DNA of 64,000 bases from CAWGGS01 sp046704745 (GTDB taxonomy: Bacteria; Desulfobacterota; Desulfobulbia; Desulfobulbales; Desulfocapsaceae): the NCBI GenBank assembly GCA_046704745.1, contig JBJKRL010000133.1, positions 32,988 through 96,987 on the forward strand. Reading direction: 5' to 3'. Below are positions 1 to 9,201 of this stretch, one piece after another. Below the pieces are notes generated by a model. The model did no database searches, was not told the DNA's origin, and saw nothing but the letters and a program-made list of their open reading frames with translations. Positions within the stretch are counted from its first letter, which is position 1. Every line of letters starts with the position of its first letter. The position numbers and the translations under genes are program-made.

Positions 1-228
1 GCGGTCGGAAGCGATGAACTTCGCCAGGGTGTAACTTCCACCTTTTCCACCGTACGCTTAAATCGGATGGATCTATTTTTTTCAGCTGAGACAACACCCC
101 GTTCTGTCGGTGAATTCGGTAAGCCTCAAACAGGTAATAAAATTGTCTGTACTTGGCAGGGAATCGAGTTTTCCCGGAAACGATCCTTCTTTCCACCGGT
201 AGTTTCCATGTCGGCTGTTTCTGGCTGA
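1..228 (+). CDS. possible C-terminal fragment of an unidentified protein (weak)
   Basis: One forward frame is open from the left edge of the window to a TGA at 226-228, giving 75 residues without a start codon, as expected for the tail of a gene that begins outside the window. I recognise no family in it. An overlapping reverse frame (82-339) is also open but reads like a chance translation, rich in Phe, Ser and Arg without a domain. From 229 to 361 I see no gene or clear signal. The call rests only on the open frame and could be wrong. Confidence 0.2.
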   Translation, partial: AVGSDELRQGVTSTFSTVRLNRMDLFFSAETTPRSVGEFGKPQTGNKIVCTWQGIEFSRKRSFFPPVVSMSAVSG

Positions 229-361
229 AAAACAGAATATTCTATCTGAAGCCGAAACAAGGAGTGCGTTTCCGGAAAATTTGAAAGGAAATATCCGCAG
301 AATCACTTGAACGTTCTGTCTGAACAAAAACGACAACACTCAAGATCTCCTTTACGTATCA

Positions 362-574
362 TCAATCGGAAACAAGTTTAAAGGAGAGTTTGAGACGTGC
401 CCGATAAATAATATTGTTTGAATCATCCACCTTCATATCAAGAGTTTCAACTTCTGCTATACGCAAATCGCGCAGACTCATTCCGGCCGATTTAACGGCG
501 GATTTGGCAGCTTCTTCCCAAGATACTGGGCTTGATCCAACAAGTTCGATGATTTTGTATACACTTTCAGACAT
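362..574 (-). CDS. dodecin family flavin-binding protein
   Basis: This 70-residue protein begins MSESVYKIIELVGSSP and has the size and pattern of dodecins, which form hollow dodecamers that bind pairs of flavins and are thought to store or buffer them in the cytoplasm. Features typical of the family are the first strand with VYKIIELVG, the SWEEAAKSAV helix and the closing strand YRARLKLSFKL. The start is supported by a GGAGA ribosome-binding site about 7 bases upstream on the minus strand. It is monocistronic as far as can be seen. The family assignment is firm; the ligand (riboflavin or FMN) is inferred. Confidence 0.88.
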   Translation of the reverse strand: MSESVYKIIELVGSSPVSWEEAAKSAVKSAGMSLRDLRIAEVETLDMKVDDSNNIIYRARLKLSFKLVSD

Positions 575-745
575 ATTTTCTCTCCTTTGATGAGGGTTTG
601 GGGTAAAACTGATCCCAGTCGTCTATTCTACAGCCGGCTCTCCCGACTGACATACAACCAAAATATCGCCTCTTTTTATCGATTTTAACTAGCCTTTCAT
701 TCAACAGCATACCTTTATTTATTTCCTCCCTTCCGGATGACACCT

Positions 746-1135
746 TTATATTTTGGATAGGGAAGAAATGTTTTCTTCCGCTTCCTGCAGGGTGGCAACA
801 TAAACAGGCCTATATCCTTGCATATGTTCGGTTATCCTGGATACTTGATTAAAAATAAGTTTTGCCTTTCCAACAACTCTGACAACTTTTCCGACCTTCT
901 TCTCAAGAAGAAGATCCATGATCTTCCTAAAAGTGGGAAGACCGCTGAGATGGCCTATCTTGCAATGAGAAAGGTCTGTGACAACATCAAAGCCAGGTCT
1001 TAGTTCAGATACGCAGACAGCAATATCTGAATACATCCGTTCAATCTCTTTTTTAGAGATCGTTGCTCCCAAGGTGATGGTTAGACGATTTTTTTCTGTA
1101 TCGACAACCACTCTCGACCTTGGATTTCCCTCCAT
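746..1135 (-). CDS. STAS-like (SpoIIAA-type) protein of unknown function
   Basis: The 129-residue protein has alternating strands and helices with the words DFVVTDLSHC-like (FDVVTDLSHCKIG) and VGKVVRVVGKAKL. These resemble proteins with a SpoIIAA/STAS-like fold that sit in many deltaproteobacterial genomes as lone genes. No catalytic motif or signal peptide is seen. The first Met (MEGNPRSRV) follows an AGAGAGGAAAT ribosome-binding region. A sigma-70-like promoter lies about 250 bases upstream, so the transcript would carry a long leader. The fold is an inference from pattern only; I cannot name a partner. Confidence 0.6.
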   Translation of the reverse strand: MEGNPRSRVVVDTEKNRLTITLGATISKKEIERMYSDIAVCVSELRPGFDVVTDLSHCKIGHLSGLPTFRKIMDLLLEKKVGKVVRVVGKAKLIFNQVSRITEHMQGYRPVYVATLQEAEENISSLSKI

Positions 1136-1385
1136 ATTTCCTCTCTTGCTTCAAAATCGCCCGGATTTCTCATCGGTTCAGACGGCAGCAGGTTCGATTT
1201 CTTATAGCGATCAACGAAGATGTTAACTTCATAGCAAAAAAACTAAAGAAGGCGGTGCTGCCCGGACTGACATTTGGTGGACACTGTGAAAATTTGACAA
1301 CACGGAAATTTCTTTAAAATGCTTGTCCTTCCTGAAATATAGACATATTTAACACAGTGTTCATGAGAACATTCGTGATAGATAC

Positions 1386-1415
1386 AGTATAGCTTGAAAT
1401 AAAGAGGAAAGTCAA
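1386..1415 (-). promoter_or_regulatory. sigma-70-like promoter for the STAS-like gene
   Basis: Read on the minus strand, TTGACT (1410-1415) and TATACT (1386-1391) are separated by 18 bases, a good match to -35 and -10 boxes. Transcription would start near 1380 and leave a leader of about 240 bases before the start at 1135. The 364-base gap 1136-1499 holds no other gene I can support; a short reverse frame (1243-1440) overlaps the promoter and looks like chance. Confidence 0.5.
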
Positions 1416-1499
1416 ACTGCGACCGGCCTTTTTCAGACATTTTAATTGTACTATTTTCAATAGGTTATTCACATTTGTCACTAAAAATGATAAGAGAAT

Positions 1500-2690
1500 T
1501 TATCTTCGCATAAGATGGGTTACAGCCTTTTCCAGACCGTCGAGCGAAAGCTCGAACATGGGAATAATATTGCGTATGATATTTATCGAGTAGGTCATAT
1601 TCCAGTGTCTTTGAGGGATAGGATTCATCCATATGATATGACTAAAAATATCACTAAGATATTTTAATCGTTGAATGCTGGGTTGTCCACTTCGTTCATA
1701 GGCATAAATGGAACCATCGGCGGACATGAGTTCATAGGGAGCCATACTGGCATCCCCCACAATGATCATCCGGGTTTGAGGGTCAAGTTTGTCAAAATCA
1801 TCTATCTTAATAGGATTTTTATATCGTCCGGCATCTTTCCAGAGAAGGTCGTAGATCGTATTATGAAAATAATACGTCTTGAGATCTTTGAATTGGGACT
1901 TGGCATATTGAAACAGAACCTGAACCACATCGATATACGGGTCCATGGACCACCCACCATTGTCAATGGCCAGAACTATCTTCAATCGATCTACAATTGC
2001 CCGGTCAAATACGATCTCGATTTCGCCACCGTTTTTGATGGTTTGATAAATAGTCGCATCAATGTTCAAACGATCTTTTTTCCCTTCCGGGACCAGATTT
2101 CTCAATCGCTTTAAGGCCTCGCCCATGGAACTTTGCGTTAAGGGGCCATCCAGGGAATAGTCTTTATATCTTCTTTCCCCGGCAATCTTCACCGCCGATA
2201 AATTCCGGGAAATCCCCCCCACCCGCATGCCCCCTGGATGGAAGCCGGAATGGCCCACAGGCGATGTGCCTCCTGTTCCGATCCATCTCGATCCACCGTC
2301 ATGCCGGTCTTTTTGATCACGTAACCGTTGTTGAAAATATTCGAGAAGTTCTTCCGGAGTCATCTTGGCCAGCTTTTTTTCGTTCAACCCCAAGGATGCG
2401 GCAAGAACTTTGGGGTTTTCAAGCCAATCTCTGAGGAGCGCCATGGCCATCATTTCATCTTCTAAATCACTTTCTGCCGGAAGTTCCACTCCCTCGAAGA
2501 TAGAAGCAAAAACCAGATCGTATAAATCAAAATGCCTTTCTGTTTTCACGAGAATACTGCGGGCTGCGATATAAAAATCGTCCAGGGAATTTACAAGATC
2601 GCTTTTAATCGCCCTGTGCAGGGTCAGAAAGGCTGTGGGACTTACAGGAATTCCCGCCTCTTTTAATGAAAAGAAAAAACGAATGAACAT
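1500..2690 (-). CDS. von Willebrand factor A (CoxE-like) protein, partner of MoxR ATPase
   Basis: The 396-residue protein has a helical N-terminal half (FFFSLKEAGIPVSPTAFL), typical of CoxE/VWA proteins that pair with MoxR ATPases, and a C-terminal VWA domain starting near residue 235. The metal-site (MIDAS) motif reads AIDNGGWSMDPY, a variant of the usual DxSxS, and a later loop contains IIVGDASMAPYEL. Its ATG shares one base with the stop of the upstream MoxR gene (TGATG), so the two are translationally coupled. MoxR-VWA pairs act as chaperones that insert metals or mature enzyme complexes; the client here is unknown. It is probably cytoplasmic, as no signal peptide or membrane segment is seen. 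Confidence 0.82.
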   Translation of the reverse strand: MFIRFFFSLKEAGIPVSPTAFLTLHRAIKSDLVNSLDDFYIAARSILVKTERHFDLYDLVFASIFEGVELPAESDLEDEMMAMALLRDWLENPKVLAASLGLNEKKLAKMTPEELLEYFQQRLRDQKDRHDGGSRWIGTGGTSPVGHSGFHPGGMRVGGISRNLSAVKIAGERRYKDYSLDGPLTQSSMGEALKRLRNLVPEGKKDRLNIDATIYQTIKNGGEIEIVFDRAIVDRLKIVLAIDNGGWSMDPYIDVVQVLFQYAKSQFKDLKTYYFHNTIYDLLWKDAGRYKNPIKIDDFDKLDPQTRMIIVGDASMAPYELMSADGSIYAYERSGQPSIQRLKYLSDIFSHIIWMNPIPQRHWNMTYSINIIRNIIPMFELSLDGLEKAVTHLMRR

Positions 2691-3538
2691 CAGTTTCTTA
2701 AGAAACGTTTTTTCAATACGGTTGCCGCCGATTTCTGGTAGTCACCGCTTTTTTTGAAAAGGACTCCAAGGAAGGGAATTTCTTTCTCAATCCTGTCTCC
2801 TTCCCTGAAATCGGAATCAGCAAGAAGAGCTCGAATCCAGTTGATCAATTCCCGCGTGGCAGGTTTTTTCTCAATCCCCTCCAGATCCCGCAGTTCATAG
2901 AATATTCTGATGATCTTTTCTGCAATTTTTTCTTGAATATCAGGATAATGGACGGAAACGATATGGCGCATCATTTTGGGATCCGGGAAGGCGATATGAT
3001 GAAAATTACAGCGTCCAAGAAAGGGATCCGACAGGTCCTTTTTGGCATTGGAGGTGATGATTATCACAGGTCGTTTTTTTGCTTTTACAACAGCATCCGT
3101 CTCAATGATATCAAACTGCATCTGATCCAGGACATCCAGCATATCGTCTTGGAACTCGGTGTCTGCCTTGTCGATTTCATCAATTAAGAGCACACATCGC
3201 TCATCGGAGGTAAAGGCCTGACCGATCTTTCCCATCTTGATGTATTGATTGATATCACTGACATTTCTCTTTGAATCTCCGAACCGGCTGTCGTTGAGAC
3301 GAGTCAGGGTATCATATTGATACAAGGCCTCAACAAGCTTCATGCTGGACTTCACATTGAGTATGATCAAAGGCATTCCCAAAGACTCAGCGATGGCATG
3401 GGCAAGCATTGTTTTTCCGGTACCGGGTTCACCCTTTAAGAGCAAGGGCATCTCCAACACCATTGAAATGTTGACTATTTTTGCAAGCTCATCGTCTAAA
3501 ACATATTGGGTCGAACCTGTGAATCTATTCATTTTCAT
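2690..3538 (-). CDS. MoxR-family AAA+ ATPase
   Basis: This 282-residue AAA+ protein has Walker A GEPGTGKT near residue 37, Walker B LLIDEIDKAD near 117, sensor 1 IITSNAKKDLSDP and an arginine-finger region around LGRCNFH. This is the architecture of MoxR ATPases, which remodel a client together with a VWA protein. The VWA gene follows immediately with a one-base overlap. The protein starts MKMNRFTGS; the second Met is an equally possible start. The pair probably forms an ATP-driven chaperone in the cytoplasm. Neighbouring genes do not reveal the substrate. Confidence 0.88.
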   Translation of the reverse strand: MKMNRFTGSTQYVLDDELAKIVNISMVLEMPLLLKGEPGTGKTMLAHAIAESLGMPLIILNVKSSMKLVEALYQYDTLTRLNDSRFGDSKRNVSDINQYIKMGKIGQAFTSDERCVLLIDEIDKADTEFQDDMLDVLDQMQFDIIETDAVVKAKKRPVIIITSNAKKDLSDPFLGRCNFHHIAFPDPKMMRHIVSVHYPDIQEKIAEKIIRIFYELRDLEGIEKKPATRELINWIRALLADSDFREGDRIEKEIPFLGVLFKKSGDYQKSAATVLKKRFLRN

Positions 3539-3553
3539 TCTCTTTCGAACCTT

Positions 3554-3976
3554 CTATTTTGACGTTACATTATAAATACCGCCGTTCATTTCCTTGATTG
3601 CAGGTTCCCGGCCCGGACTCTTTTGCTTCGTAAGAATAACTTGAAGGACTTCTCTTACAAACGCATGTTCGCAAAAAACCGGACATCTCTCCAAACTTTC
3701 TCTTTCCAGACAAAACCTCGGACATTCTTCGCCGCCCTTTTTACTTCCATCGTATTTTTCACCGGTATACAGATCGAAAAATTCTTTGGCCCTAACAGCC
3801 ATTGTCGATTTACAACCCATAATCTTATGGGTGAAGAAAAAAAGTCCGCTTCCCATCTCTTCGAAATCGGCACTGTAGCCGTTTAGCTCAATGGCTTTAT
3901 CTTCTAAAAAGGACTCACGGTTTGGCCATTTTTGTTTACACATCGTACATTGTTTAAATAGTATATTTTCAGTCAT
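3554..3976 (-). CDS. conserved-looking cysteine-rich protein of unknown function
   Basis: The 140-residue protein contains several paired cysteines: CTMCKQKW near the N-terminus, a lone Cys in KIMGCKST, ECPRFCLERES and RCPVFCEHAF. The spacing suggests metal or Fe-S binding, for example a zinc ribbon, but I cannot assign a family. It lies 15 bases upstream of the MoxR gene on the same strand, so it may be the first gene of that operon and could be the client or an adaptor of the chaperone pair. It begins MTENILFKQ and lacks a signal peptide. Confidence 0.6.
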   Translation of the reverse strand: MTENILFKQCTMCKQKWPNRESFLEDKAIELNGYSADFEEMGSGLFFFTHKIMGCKSTMAVRAKEFFDLYTGEKYDGSKKGGEECPRFCLERESLERCPVFCEHAFVREVLQVILTKQKSPGREPAIKEMNGGIYNVTSK

Positions 3977-4001
3977 AATTAAATTTTTGCCGGCAATCTA
4001 T

Positions 4002-4922
4002 TCACAGGTTTTCAGACAGTCTTTTTACAGCCTGTCGATACAGTTTTTCTGCCTGATAAGAACTTCGAACAAAAGGACCCGATGCAACGGCTGCAAACCC
4101 GAGATCGTAAGCCCAGTCTTGCATCAACCGAAATTTTTCAGGGGGGATATATCGATCTACCGGCAGGTGTCCGGCAGAGGGTTGGAGGTATTGACCCATG
4201 GTTAAGATATCACACGAGACGGCCAGCACATCTTTCAGCGCCGCCAAAAGCTCTTCGTCTGTTTCACCCAGTCCAACCATGAAGCCGGTTTTAGTAGGAA
4301 GCCCTGGTGAAATATCCTTTACCTGCCTGAGAAGATCAAGCGAGCGCTGATAGAGAGCCTCCGGCCGGACCTTTTGATAGAGCCTAGCCACTGTCTCCAT
4401 ATTATGATTGAGAACGTCGGGCCCGCCCCCAACAATTGTTTCAAGCGCCTGCCGATCTCCTTTAAGATCAGGAATAAGGACCTCGACAGGCGTCTGGGGC
4501 ATTTGCCTTTTGATGGCCTTGATGGTAGCGGCAAAATGGGTTGCCCCGCCATCCGGGAGATCATCTCGAGTTACCGATGTCACCACCGCATACCTGAGGT
4601 CCATCAATTGAACTGCTTCAGCGATCCGATCAGGTTCTTCCGGGTCCGGAGGAGCGGTTTCCGCCTTTCCCACGGCACAGAATCTGCAGTTTCTCGTACA
4701 TTTTTCACCCAGGATCATAAAGGTTGCCGTACCCTTGGCATAGCACTCAAACTGGTTCGGGCACTGGGCTTCCCGGCAGACGGTCGTTAATTTGTGCTCT
4801 TTTAGTAAAGCACGAAGCCGTTCATACTCAGGTCCGTTGGGAAGGCGGCGCTTCAGCCACCCTGGTTTTCCCAGACCTTTTTTCTTATCCTTTTTCAAAT
4901 TCAAGGTCATAGCTATTTCCAT
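4002..4922 (-). CDS. lipA: lipoyl synthase
   Basis: LipA is a radical-SAM enzyme that inserts two sulfurs into protein-bound octanoyl groups to make lipoate. The 306-residue sequence has the auxiliary cluster cysteines C49, C54 and C60 (CREAQCPNQFEC), the radical-SAM triad C75, C79 and C82 (CTRNCRFC) and the RSSY serine near the C-terminus (PFVRSSYQAEKLY). All residues needed for activity are present. It is the last gene of the gcvT-gcvH-gcvPA-gcvPB-lipB-lipA series on the minus strand, so lipoate needed by GcvH is made from the same locus. The start could be M1 or M5. Confidence 0.97.
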   Translation of the reverse strand: MEIAMTLNLKKDKKKGLGKPGWLKRRLPNGPEYERLRALLKEHKLTTVCREAQCPNQFECYAKGTATFMILGEKCTRNCRFCAVGKAETAPPDPEEPDRIAEAVQLMDLRYAVVTSVTRDDLPDGGATHFAATIKAIKRQMPQTPVEVLIPDLKGDRQALETIVGGGPDVLNHNMETVARLYQKVRPEALYQRSLDLLRQVKDISPGLPTKTGFMVGLGETDEELLAALKDVLAVSCDILTMGQYLQPSAGHLPVDRYIPPEKFRLMQDWAYDLGFAAVASGPFVRSSYQAEKLYRQAVKRLSENL

Positions 4923-4978
4923 TCTGCTACCCCTAAAGTCCAGCTTCCCCGAATTGTGGGACAGGCAGTTTCTGAATT

Positions 4979-5668
4979 TCAGAGGTAATCAGGATTTCCA
5001 CCGGCCTTCAGCTGTATCGGCGAAAATTCTCTTTGAAAGACCGCCTGCAAATGATCGTTAATCGAGATTTTCACTGTATCCAGAGGTAACTCTTTTTTCA
5101 ATTCCCGGGCCAAAGACGTCATGCAGACACCGGTCAACCCGCAGGGATGAATCCAGCCAAACGCCTCAAGAGCCGTATTCACATTGAGGGCCAGACCATG
5201 GAAGGTGATCCCGTGACGTACGGCAATCCCGACGCTGCCCAGTTTGCAATCGCCGACCCAGACCCCATGGTTCCGCTCATCCCGCTGCGCCTGCACGCCG
5301 AAATCGGCACTCAAACGGAGCATCACCTCCTCGAGCCGGTAAATATAATCACTTATGGAAAGGTCTGCACCCCGCAGATGTATTATCGGGTAGACAACCA
5401 CCTGCCCTATGCCATGGAAGGTAATATCACCTCCCCGTTCCACATGGACGACGTCGACTTTTTTTTTCTTAAGAAAGTCATCCGAAACCATGAGATGTTC
5501 CCGCCCGCCTCGGCGGCCAAGGGTAAAAACGGCTGGGTGCTCGGTCAGTAAAAAGACATCCGAAGAAAGGGCTCCGGTCTTTCTTTTTTCCACGAGAGCA
5601 AGCTGAATTTCATAGGCCTTGTGATAATCCATGATTCCGAGATCATGGAAGAGTGCTCTTGGCAACAT
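4979..5668 (-). CDS. lipB: octanoyl-ACP:protein octanoyltransferase
   Basis: LipB moves octanoate from acyl carrier protein to the lipoyl domains, the step before LipA. The 229-residue sequence has RGGDITFHGIGQVVVYP, the catalytic lysine in CKLGSVGIAVRHGITFHG and the catalytic cysteine in HPCGLTGVCMTSL. It starts MLPRALFHDLGIMDY and follows gcvPB by only 6 bases, showing that lipoylation and glycine cleavage genes are co-transcribed. LipA follows after 56 bases. The family assignment is secure. Confidence 0.96.
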   Translation of the reverse strand: MLPRALFHDLGIMDYHKAYEIQLALVEKRKTGALSSDVFLLTEHPAVFTLGRRGGREHLMVSDDFLKKKKVDVVHVERGGDITFHGIGQVVVYPIIHLRGADLSISDYIYRLEEVMLRLSADFGVQAQRDERNHGVWVGDCKLGSVGIAVRHGITFHGLALNVNTALEAFGWIHPCGLTGVCMTSLARELKKELPLDTVKISINDHLQAVFQREFSPIQLKAGGNPDYL

Positions 5669-5674
5669 TCTTTC

Positions 5675-7132
5675 TCAGCCGGTCAGACAAGGATGCCGGG
5701 CCGCCGTAGTCTCATCAAGCCTTTTAACTTTGGTAATATGCGGGGCCTGATGCAACATATCGGGATTTTCCCTTACCTCTCGGACGATCTGTTTAAAGGC
5801 TTCGATAAAAAGATCGAGCTCATCCTTGCTCTCCGTCTCGGTCGGTTCTATCATGATGGCGCCTCCAACGACCAGCGGAAAATAGATGGTCGGGGGGTGA
5901 AAGCCGAAATCCATCAGCCGCTTAGCCATATCCAGAGTGGAAACCTTGGCGTCATGCTGATTGTGATCGGAGAACACGCATTCGTGCATACAGGGCCGGT
6001 CGTAGGGCAGATGGAGATCACCTTTGAGTTTTTCTTTGATGTAATTGGCATTCAACACGGCAAGCTGACTTGCCTTTTTCAGATTTTCCGCTCCCATCTG
6101 GCGGATATAGCTGTAGGCCCTGACCAGGATACCGAAATTGCCGTGGAAGGCATGTATTCGGCCGACGGACTGGGGGCGATTCTCCTCCAGAAAATAGCTT
6201 TTCCCATTTTTCAACACTCTGGGCATAGGCAGGAATTTCTCCAGCCGTCTGACAACGCAGACCGGCCCCGCTCCCGGTCCCCCGCCTCCATGAGGGGTGG
6301 AAAAGGTCTTATGCAGGTTCAGATGCAGAATATCGACCCCGCATTTTTTCATATCGACGACACCCATGACGGCATTCATGTTGGCACCGTCGGCATAAAC
6401 AAGCCCACCTTTCCCATGGATGATCTCGGCAATTCTTAAGATATTTTCCTCGAACAGACCGAGAGTATTGGGATTGGTAACCATGATTCCCGCTGTGTCC
6501 CTATCCATCAGATCGGCAATAACTTTGGGGTCGATGACACCATCCGGCCCGGACGGGACATGAACGGGATGCAGACCACAGAGCGCAGCACTTGCCGGAT
6601 TTGTACCATGGGCCGTATCCGGTATCAGGATCTTGGTTCGCCTTTTGCCCCGGCTTTTGTGATAGGCGGAAAAGATCAGCATGCCGGTCAGCTCTCCATG
6701 AGCCCCGGCAGCCGGCTGCAGGGAAACGGCATCAAGCCCGGTAATAGCTGCCAGATACCTTTGCAATTCATACATTATAAAAAGAGTTCCCTGGCAGAGT
6801 TCATCGGCTAACATTGGGTGAGCTGCGGCCAGTCCCGGGGTTGCCGCTATCTTATCATTGATTTTCGGATTATATTTCATGGTGCAGGAACCCAAGGGAT
6901 ACATCCCTGAGTCCACGCCGAAATTCCATTGGGAAAGTCGGGTATAGTGACGGACAATATCCACTTCCCCGAGGTCGGGGAAATCAGGGCCTGGGCCTGC
7001 AATCTCCGGATCGATGGGTGCTGCAGGGACGTCGCTTGCCGGGATATCCATCGCCGTTCGTCCCTTCTTTCCTTTTTCCCAAAGCAGTGGCTCATTCAAA
7101 ATCAGCCCACTTGTGGCAAAGACATTTTTCAT
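5675..7132 (-). CDS. gcvPB: glycine dehydrogenase (decarboxylating) subunit 2
   Basis: This is the C-terminal half of the split P-protein, which decarboxylates glycine with pyridoxal phosphate and passes the aminomethyl group to lipoyl-GcvH. The 485-residue protein carries the PLP lysine in HLNLHKTFSTPHGGGGPG and the TAHGTNPASAA segment. Its ATG overlaps the gcvPA stop by four bases, as expected for an obligate heterodimer. The two-subunit form is the one usual in many anaerobes. Length and motifs are intact. Confidence 0.96.
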   Translation of the reverse strand: MKNVFATSGLILNEPLLWEKGKKGRTAMDIPASDVPAAPIDPEIAGPGPDFPDLGEVDIVRHYTRLSQWNFGVDSGMYPLGSCTMKYNPKINDKIAATPGLAAAHPMLADELCQGTLFIMYELQRYLAAITGLDAVSLQPAAGAHGELTGMLIFSAYHKSRGKRRTKILIPDTAHGTNPASAALCGLHPVHVPSGPDGVIDPKVIADLMDRDTAGIMVTNPNTLGLFEENILRIAEIIHGKGGLVYADGANMNAVMGVVDMKKCGVDILHLNLHKTFSTPHGGGGPGAGPVCVVRRLEKFLPMPRVLKNGKSYFLEENRPQSVGRIHAFHGNFGILVRAYSYIRQMGAENLKKASQLAVLNANYIKEKLKGDLHLPYDRPCMHECVFSDHNQHDAKVSTLDMAKRLMDFGFHPPTIYFPLVVGGAIMIEPTETESKDELDLFIEAFKQIVREVRENPDMLHQAPHITKVKRLDETTAARHPCLTG

Positions 7133-8463
7133 CTCCTCACCTCCTTGATAACAGTGTCCATGACTTCCCGGCTGACTGTCTCGGTAATACAGAAGAGATA
7201 GTTGTCTGTAAGTTCCGGGTAATACCGGCCAAGTTCGAGTCCGGCGATAATTTTCCTTTTCTTGAGTCTGTCAGCTTTTGGTTTGAATTTCTTGGCAAAC
7301 TCAACAACAACTTCATTGAAGGTGGGGGAAGAAAAGACGATTCCGGCTCCCGCCTTGACAAGTTCTTTTTTAAAGTACTCTGTCCTGTCATAATTGAGCC
7401 GAGAAAGCTCCCGTATGCCGGTCCCCCCCAGACTTGCCATATATATGCCGGCAGTCATTGCACAAAGCCCCTGATTGGAGCAGATATTAGACGTAGCCTT
7501 TTCCCGCCGTATATGCTGTTCTCTGGTAGCAAGGGTCAAGACAAAGCCCCTTTTCCCGTCAAGATCCGTGGTCTGTCCGACCAGGCGTCCCGGCATGCTG
7601 CGGATATATTTCTCCAGACAGGCAAACATTCCAAGGCCCGGGCCACCGAAGGATCTGGAGATACCGAAACTCTGGCCTTCACCGCAGACGATGTCCGCCC
7701 CACACCTCCCGGGGTTTTTGACAAGTCCGTACGCCAGGGGCTCGGTAAAGCTGGTAATGAACACGGCCTCGGCAGAATGCGCCGCCTCAGCCCCAGCGCC
7801 CAGGTCTTCAATGACCCCGAAAAAATTTGGCGACTGAATGGCCACCGCGGCAAGATCTCCAAACTCGGCAAGACCTGAGATATCGGTACGGCCGTCGTCA
7901 AGATAGGGAAGTTCCACTACTTCGAAATCCGTCGGCCGAAAATAGGTGGCAACCACATCCCGGTAATGGGGATGGATAGCCCTGGAGACAGCCACCTTCT
8001 TTTTCTTTTTCGCTATCCGTATACCCATCAAGAGGGCCTCGGCCAAAGCTGAGGCTCCGTCGTAGATGGAAGCATTGGCCGCATCCATGCCGAGCAGCCT
8101 GGCGGTGAGCGTCTGGTATTCGAAGATCCCCTGCAAGGTCCCTTGGGCCATCTCCGGCTGATAGGGGGTGTAGGCGGTCAAGAATTCGGATCGGCTGGTA
8201 AGCGCGGGCAGAATAGCCGGGATATTATGGTCGTAGCTTCCGGCGCCGATCAGCACCTTGAAATCGGGTCCAACCTCCATCATATCGGTTATTGTCCCCA
8301 CCTGGCCATTGAGTTCCCATTCGGTTATGGGTGCCGGCAGATCCATTACGCCGTCACGGCGGCAATCGGCAGGCACCCCGGAAAACAGGTCCTCGAGTCC
8401 CTGGGCCCCCACAGTCTGCAGCATGGATTTAATTTCTTCATTGGTATGGGGTAGAAAGCGCAT
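7129..8463 (-). CDS. gcvPA: glycine dehydrogenase (decarboxylating) subunit 1
   Basis: The 444-residue protein is the N-terminal half of split GcvP. It shows the family opening MRFLPHTNEEIKSML, YTPYQPEMAQGTLQ and the region GDIVCGEGQSFG-like (ADIVCGEGQSFG). This subunit lacks the PLP lysine but is needed for the alpha-beta active site with GcvPB. It lies 24 bases after gcvH and overlaps gcvPB. It acts in the cytoplasm on glycine to feed C1 units to tetrahydrofolate. Confidence 0.96.
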   Translation of the reverse strand: MRFLPHTNEEIKSMLQTVGAQGLEDLFSGVPADCRRDGVMDLPAPITEWELNGQVGTITDMMEVGPDFKVLIGAGSYDHNIPAILPALTSRSEFLTAYTPYQPEMAQGTLQGIFEYQTLTARLLGMDAANASIYDGASALAEALLMGIRIAKKKKKVAVSRAIHPHYRDVVATYFRPTDFEVVELPYLDDGRTDISGLAEFGDLAAVAIQSPNFFGVIEDLGAGAEAAHSAEAVFITSFTEPLAYGLVKNPGRCGADIVCGEGQSFGISRSFGGPGLGMFACLEKYIRSMPGRLVGQTTDLDGKRGFVLTLATREQHIRREKATSNICSNQGLCAMTAGIYMASLGGTGIRELSRLNYDRTEYFKKELVKAGAGIVFSSPTFNEVVVEFAKKFKPKADRLKKRKIIAGLELGRYYPELTDNYLFCITETVSREVMDTVIKEVRR

Positions 8464-8487
8464 AATGCATCCTTTGGTGAAGAGGAA

Positions 8488-8883
8488 TCATCCGTTCAAC
8501 ATGTCGAGATAGTCGTCAACGGTAAGCAGATTGTCCAACTCATCGAGATCGTTCGGCCTGATTTTGACAATCCAATTCTCATAAGGATCCTGATTAACCA
8601 GCTCCGGATTGTCGTCTAAAGACTCATTCACCTCGATAATCTCACCGCTTAGCGGCAGGTAGATTTCCGATACGGCCTTAACCGATTCCAGTGCCCCGAA
8701 TTCTTCTCCCTGACCGAATTCATCTCCGACTTCAGGCATCTCGACAAAAACGATGTCACCCAGTTGGTCCTGAGCATAATCGCTGATGCCGACAAAAGCC
8801 GTATCGCCTTCAATTTTCACCCATTCATGGTCTTTTGTATAATGCAGATCCTCAGGTAGATTCAATTCGTTTATTTCTTTCAT
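8488..8883 (-). CDS. gcvH: glycine cleavage system H protein
   Basis: GcvH carries the lipoyl arm that shuttles the aminomethyl group between the P, T and L proteins. The 131-residue sequence has the conserved YTKDHEWVKIEGD start region and the lipoylated lysine in GALESVKAVSEIYLP. The ribosome-binding region GAAAGGAGAGGG lies upstream of the ATG. It is followed closely by gcvPA, but a 318-base gap with hairpins separates it from gcvT upstream, so the operon may be processed or partly terminated there. Confidence 0.96.
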   Translation of the reverse strand: MKEINELNLPEDLHYTKDHEWVKIEGDTAFVGISDYAQDQLGDIVFVEMPEVGDEFGQGEEFGALESVKAVSEIYLPLSGEIIEVNESLDDNPELVNQDPYENWIVKIRPNDLDELDNLLTVDDYLDMLNG

Positions 8884-9045
8884 GATTTTCGCCCTCTCCT
8901 TTCAAGTTGATGAAAGTTACATGAAGTCACACAATTCACACCTTTTTTTCCAAGAGCATTAGCCCGGTTTTCTCGTGAATGACTATTCTCGCGGTGCGAG
9001 CACAACAAATGATGAACATTGAGTCGATCTCAATGACCAGGAGCC

Positions 9046-9141
9046 GAGGGGTAACCTTTTCGCTGGTGTTCCGCAGCCCGAACGGCGTGGATTTTGCCCC
9101 CGGGGAAGGTTTTGTGGCGTCCTGTGAAAAGGTTGCCCCTC
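9046..9141. repeat. long imperfect palindrome in the gcvT-gcvH gap
   Basis: The arms 9046-9061 (GAGGGGTAACCTTTTC) and 9126-9141 (GAAAAGGTTGCCCCTC) are inverted copies with one mismatch. Two smaller hairpins lie just to the left: CTCGC-GGT-GCGAG at 8988-9000 and CATTGAG-TCGAT-CTCAATG at 9017-9035. The gap 8884-9201 otherwise holds no gene. The centre contains CGGCGTGGATTTTG, which also occurs inside the palindrome at 33120-33228. It may be an extragenic repeat that stabilises or ends gcvT mRNA. Confidence 0.55.
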
Positions 9142-9201
9142 AGCTTTGACCGATTTTCATTTATTGTTTTGACTGGGCCAAGATGGTCGAGCCATGCTGG
9201 T

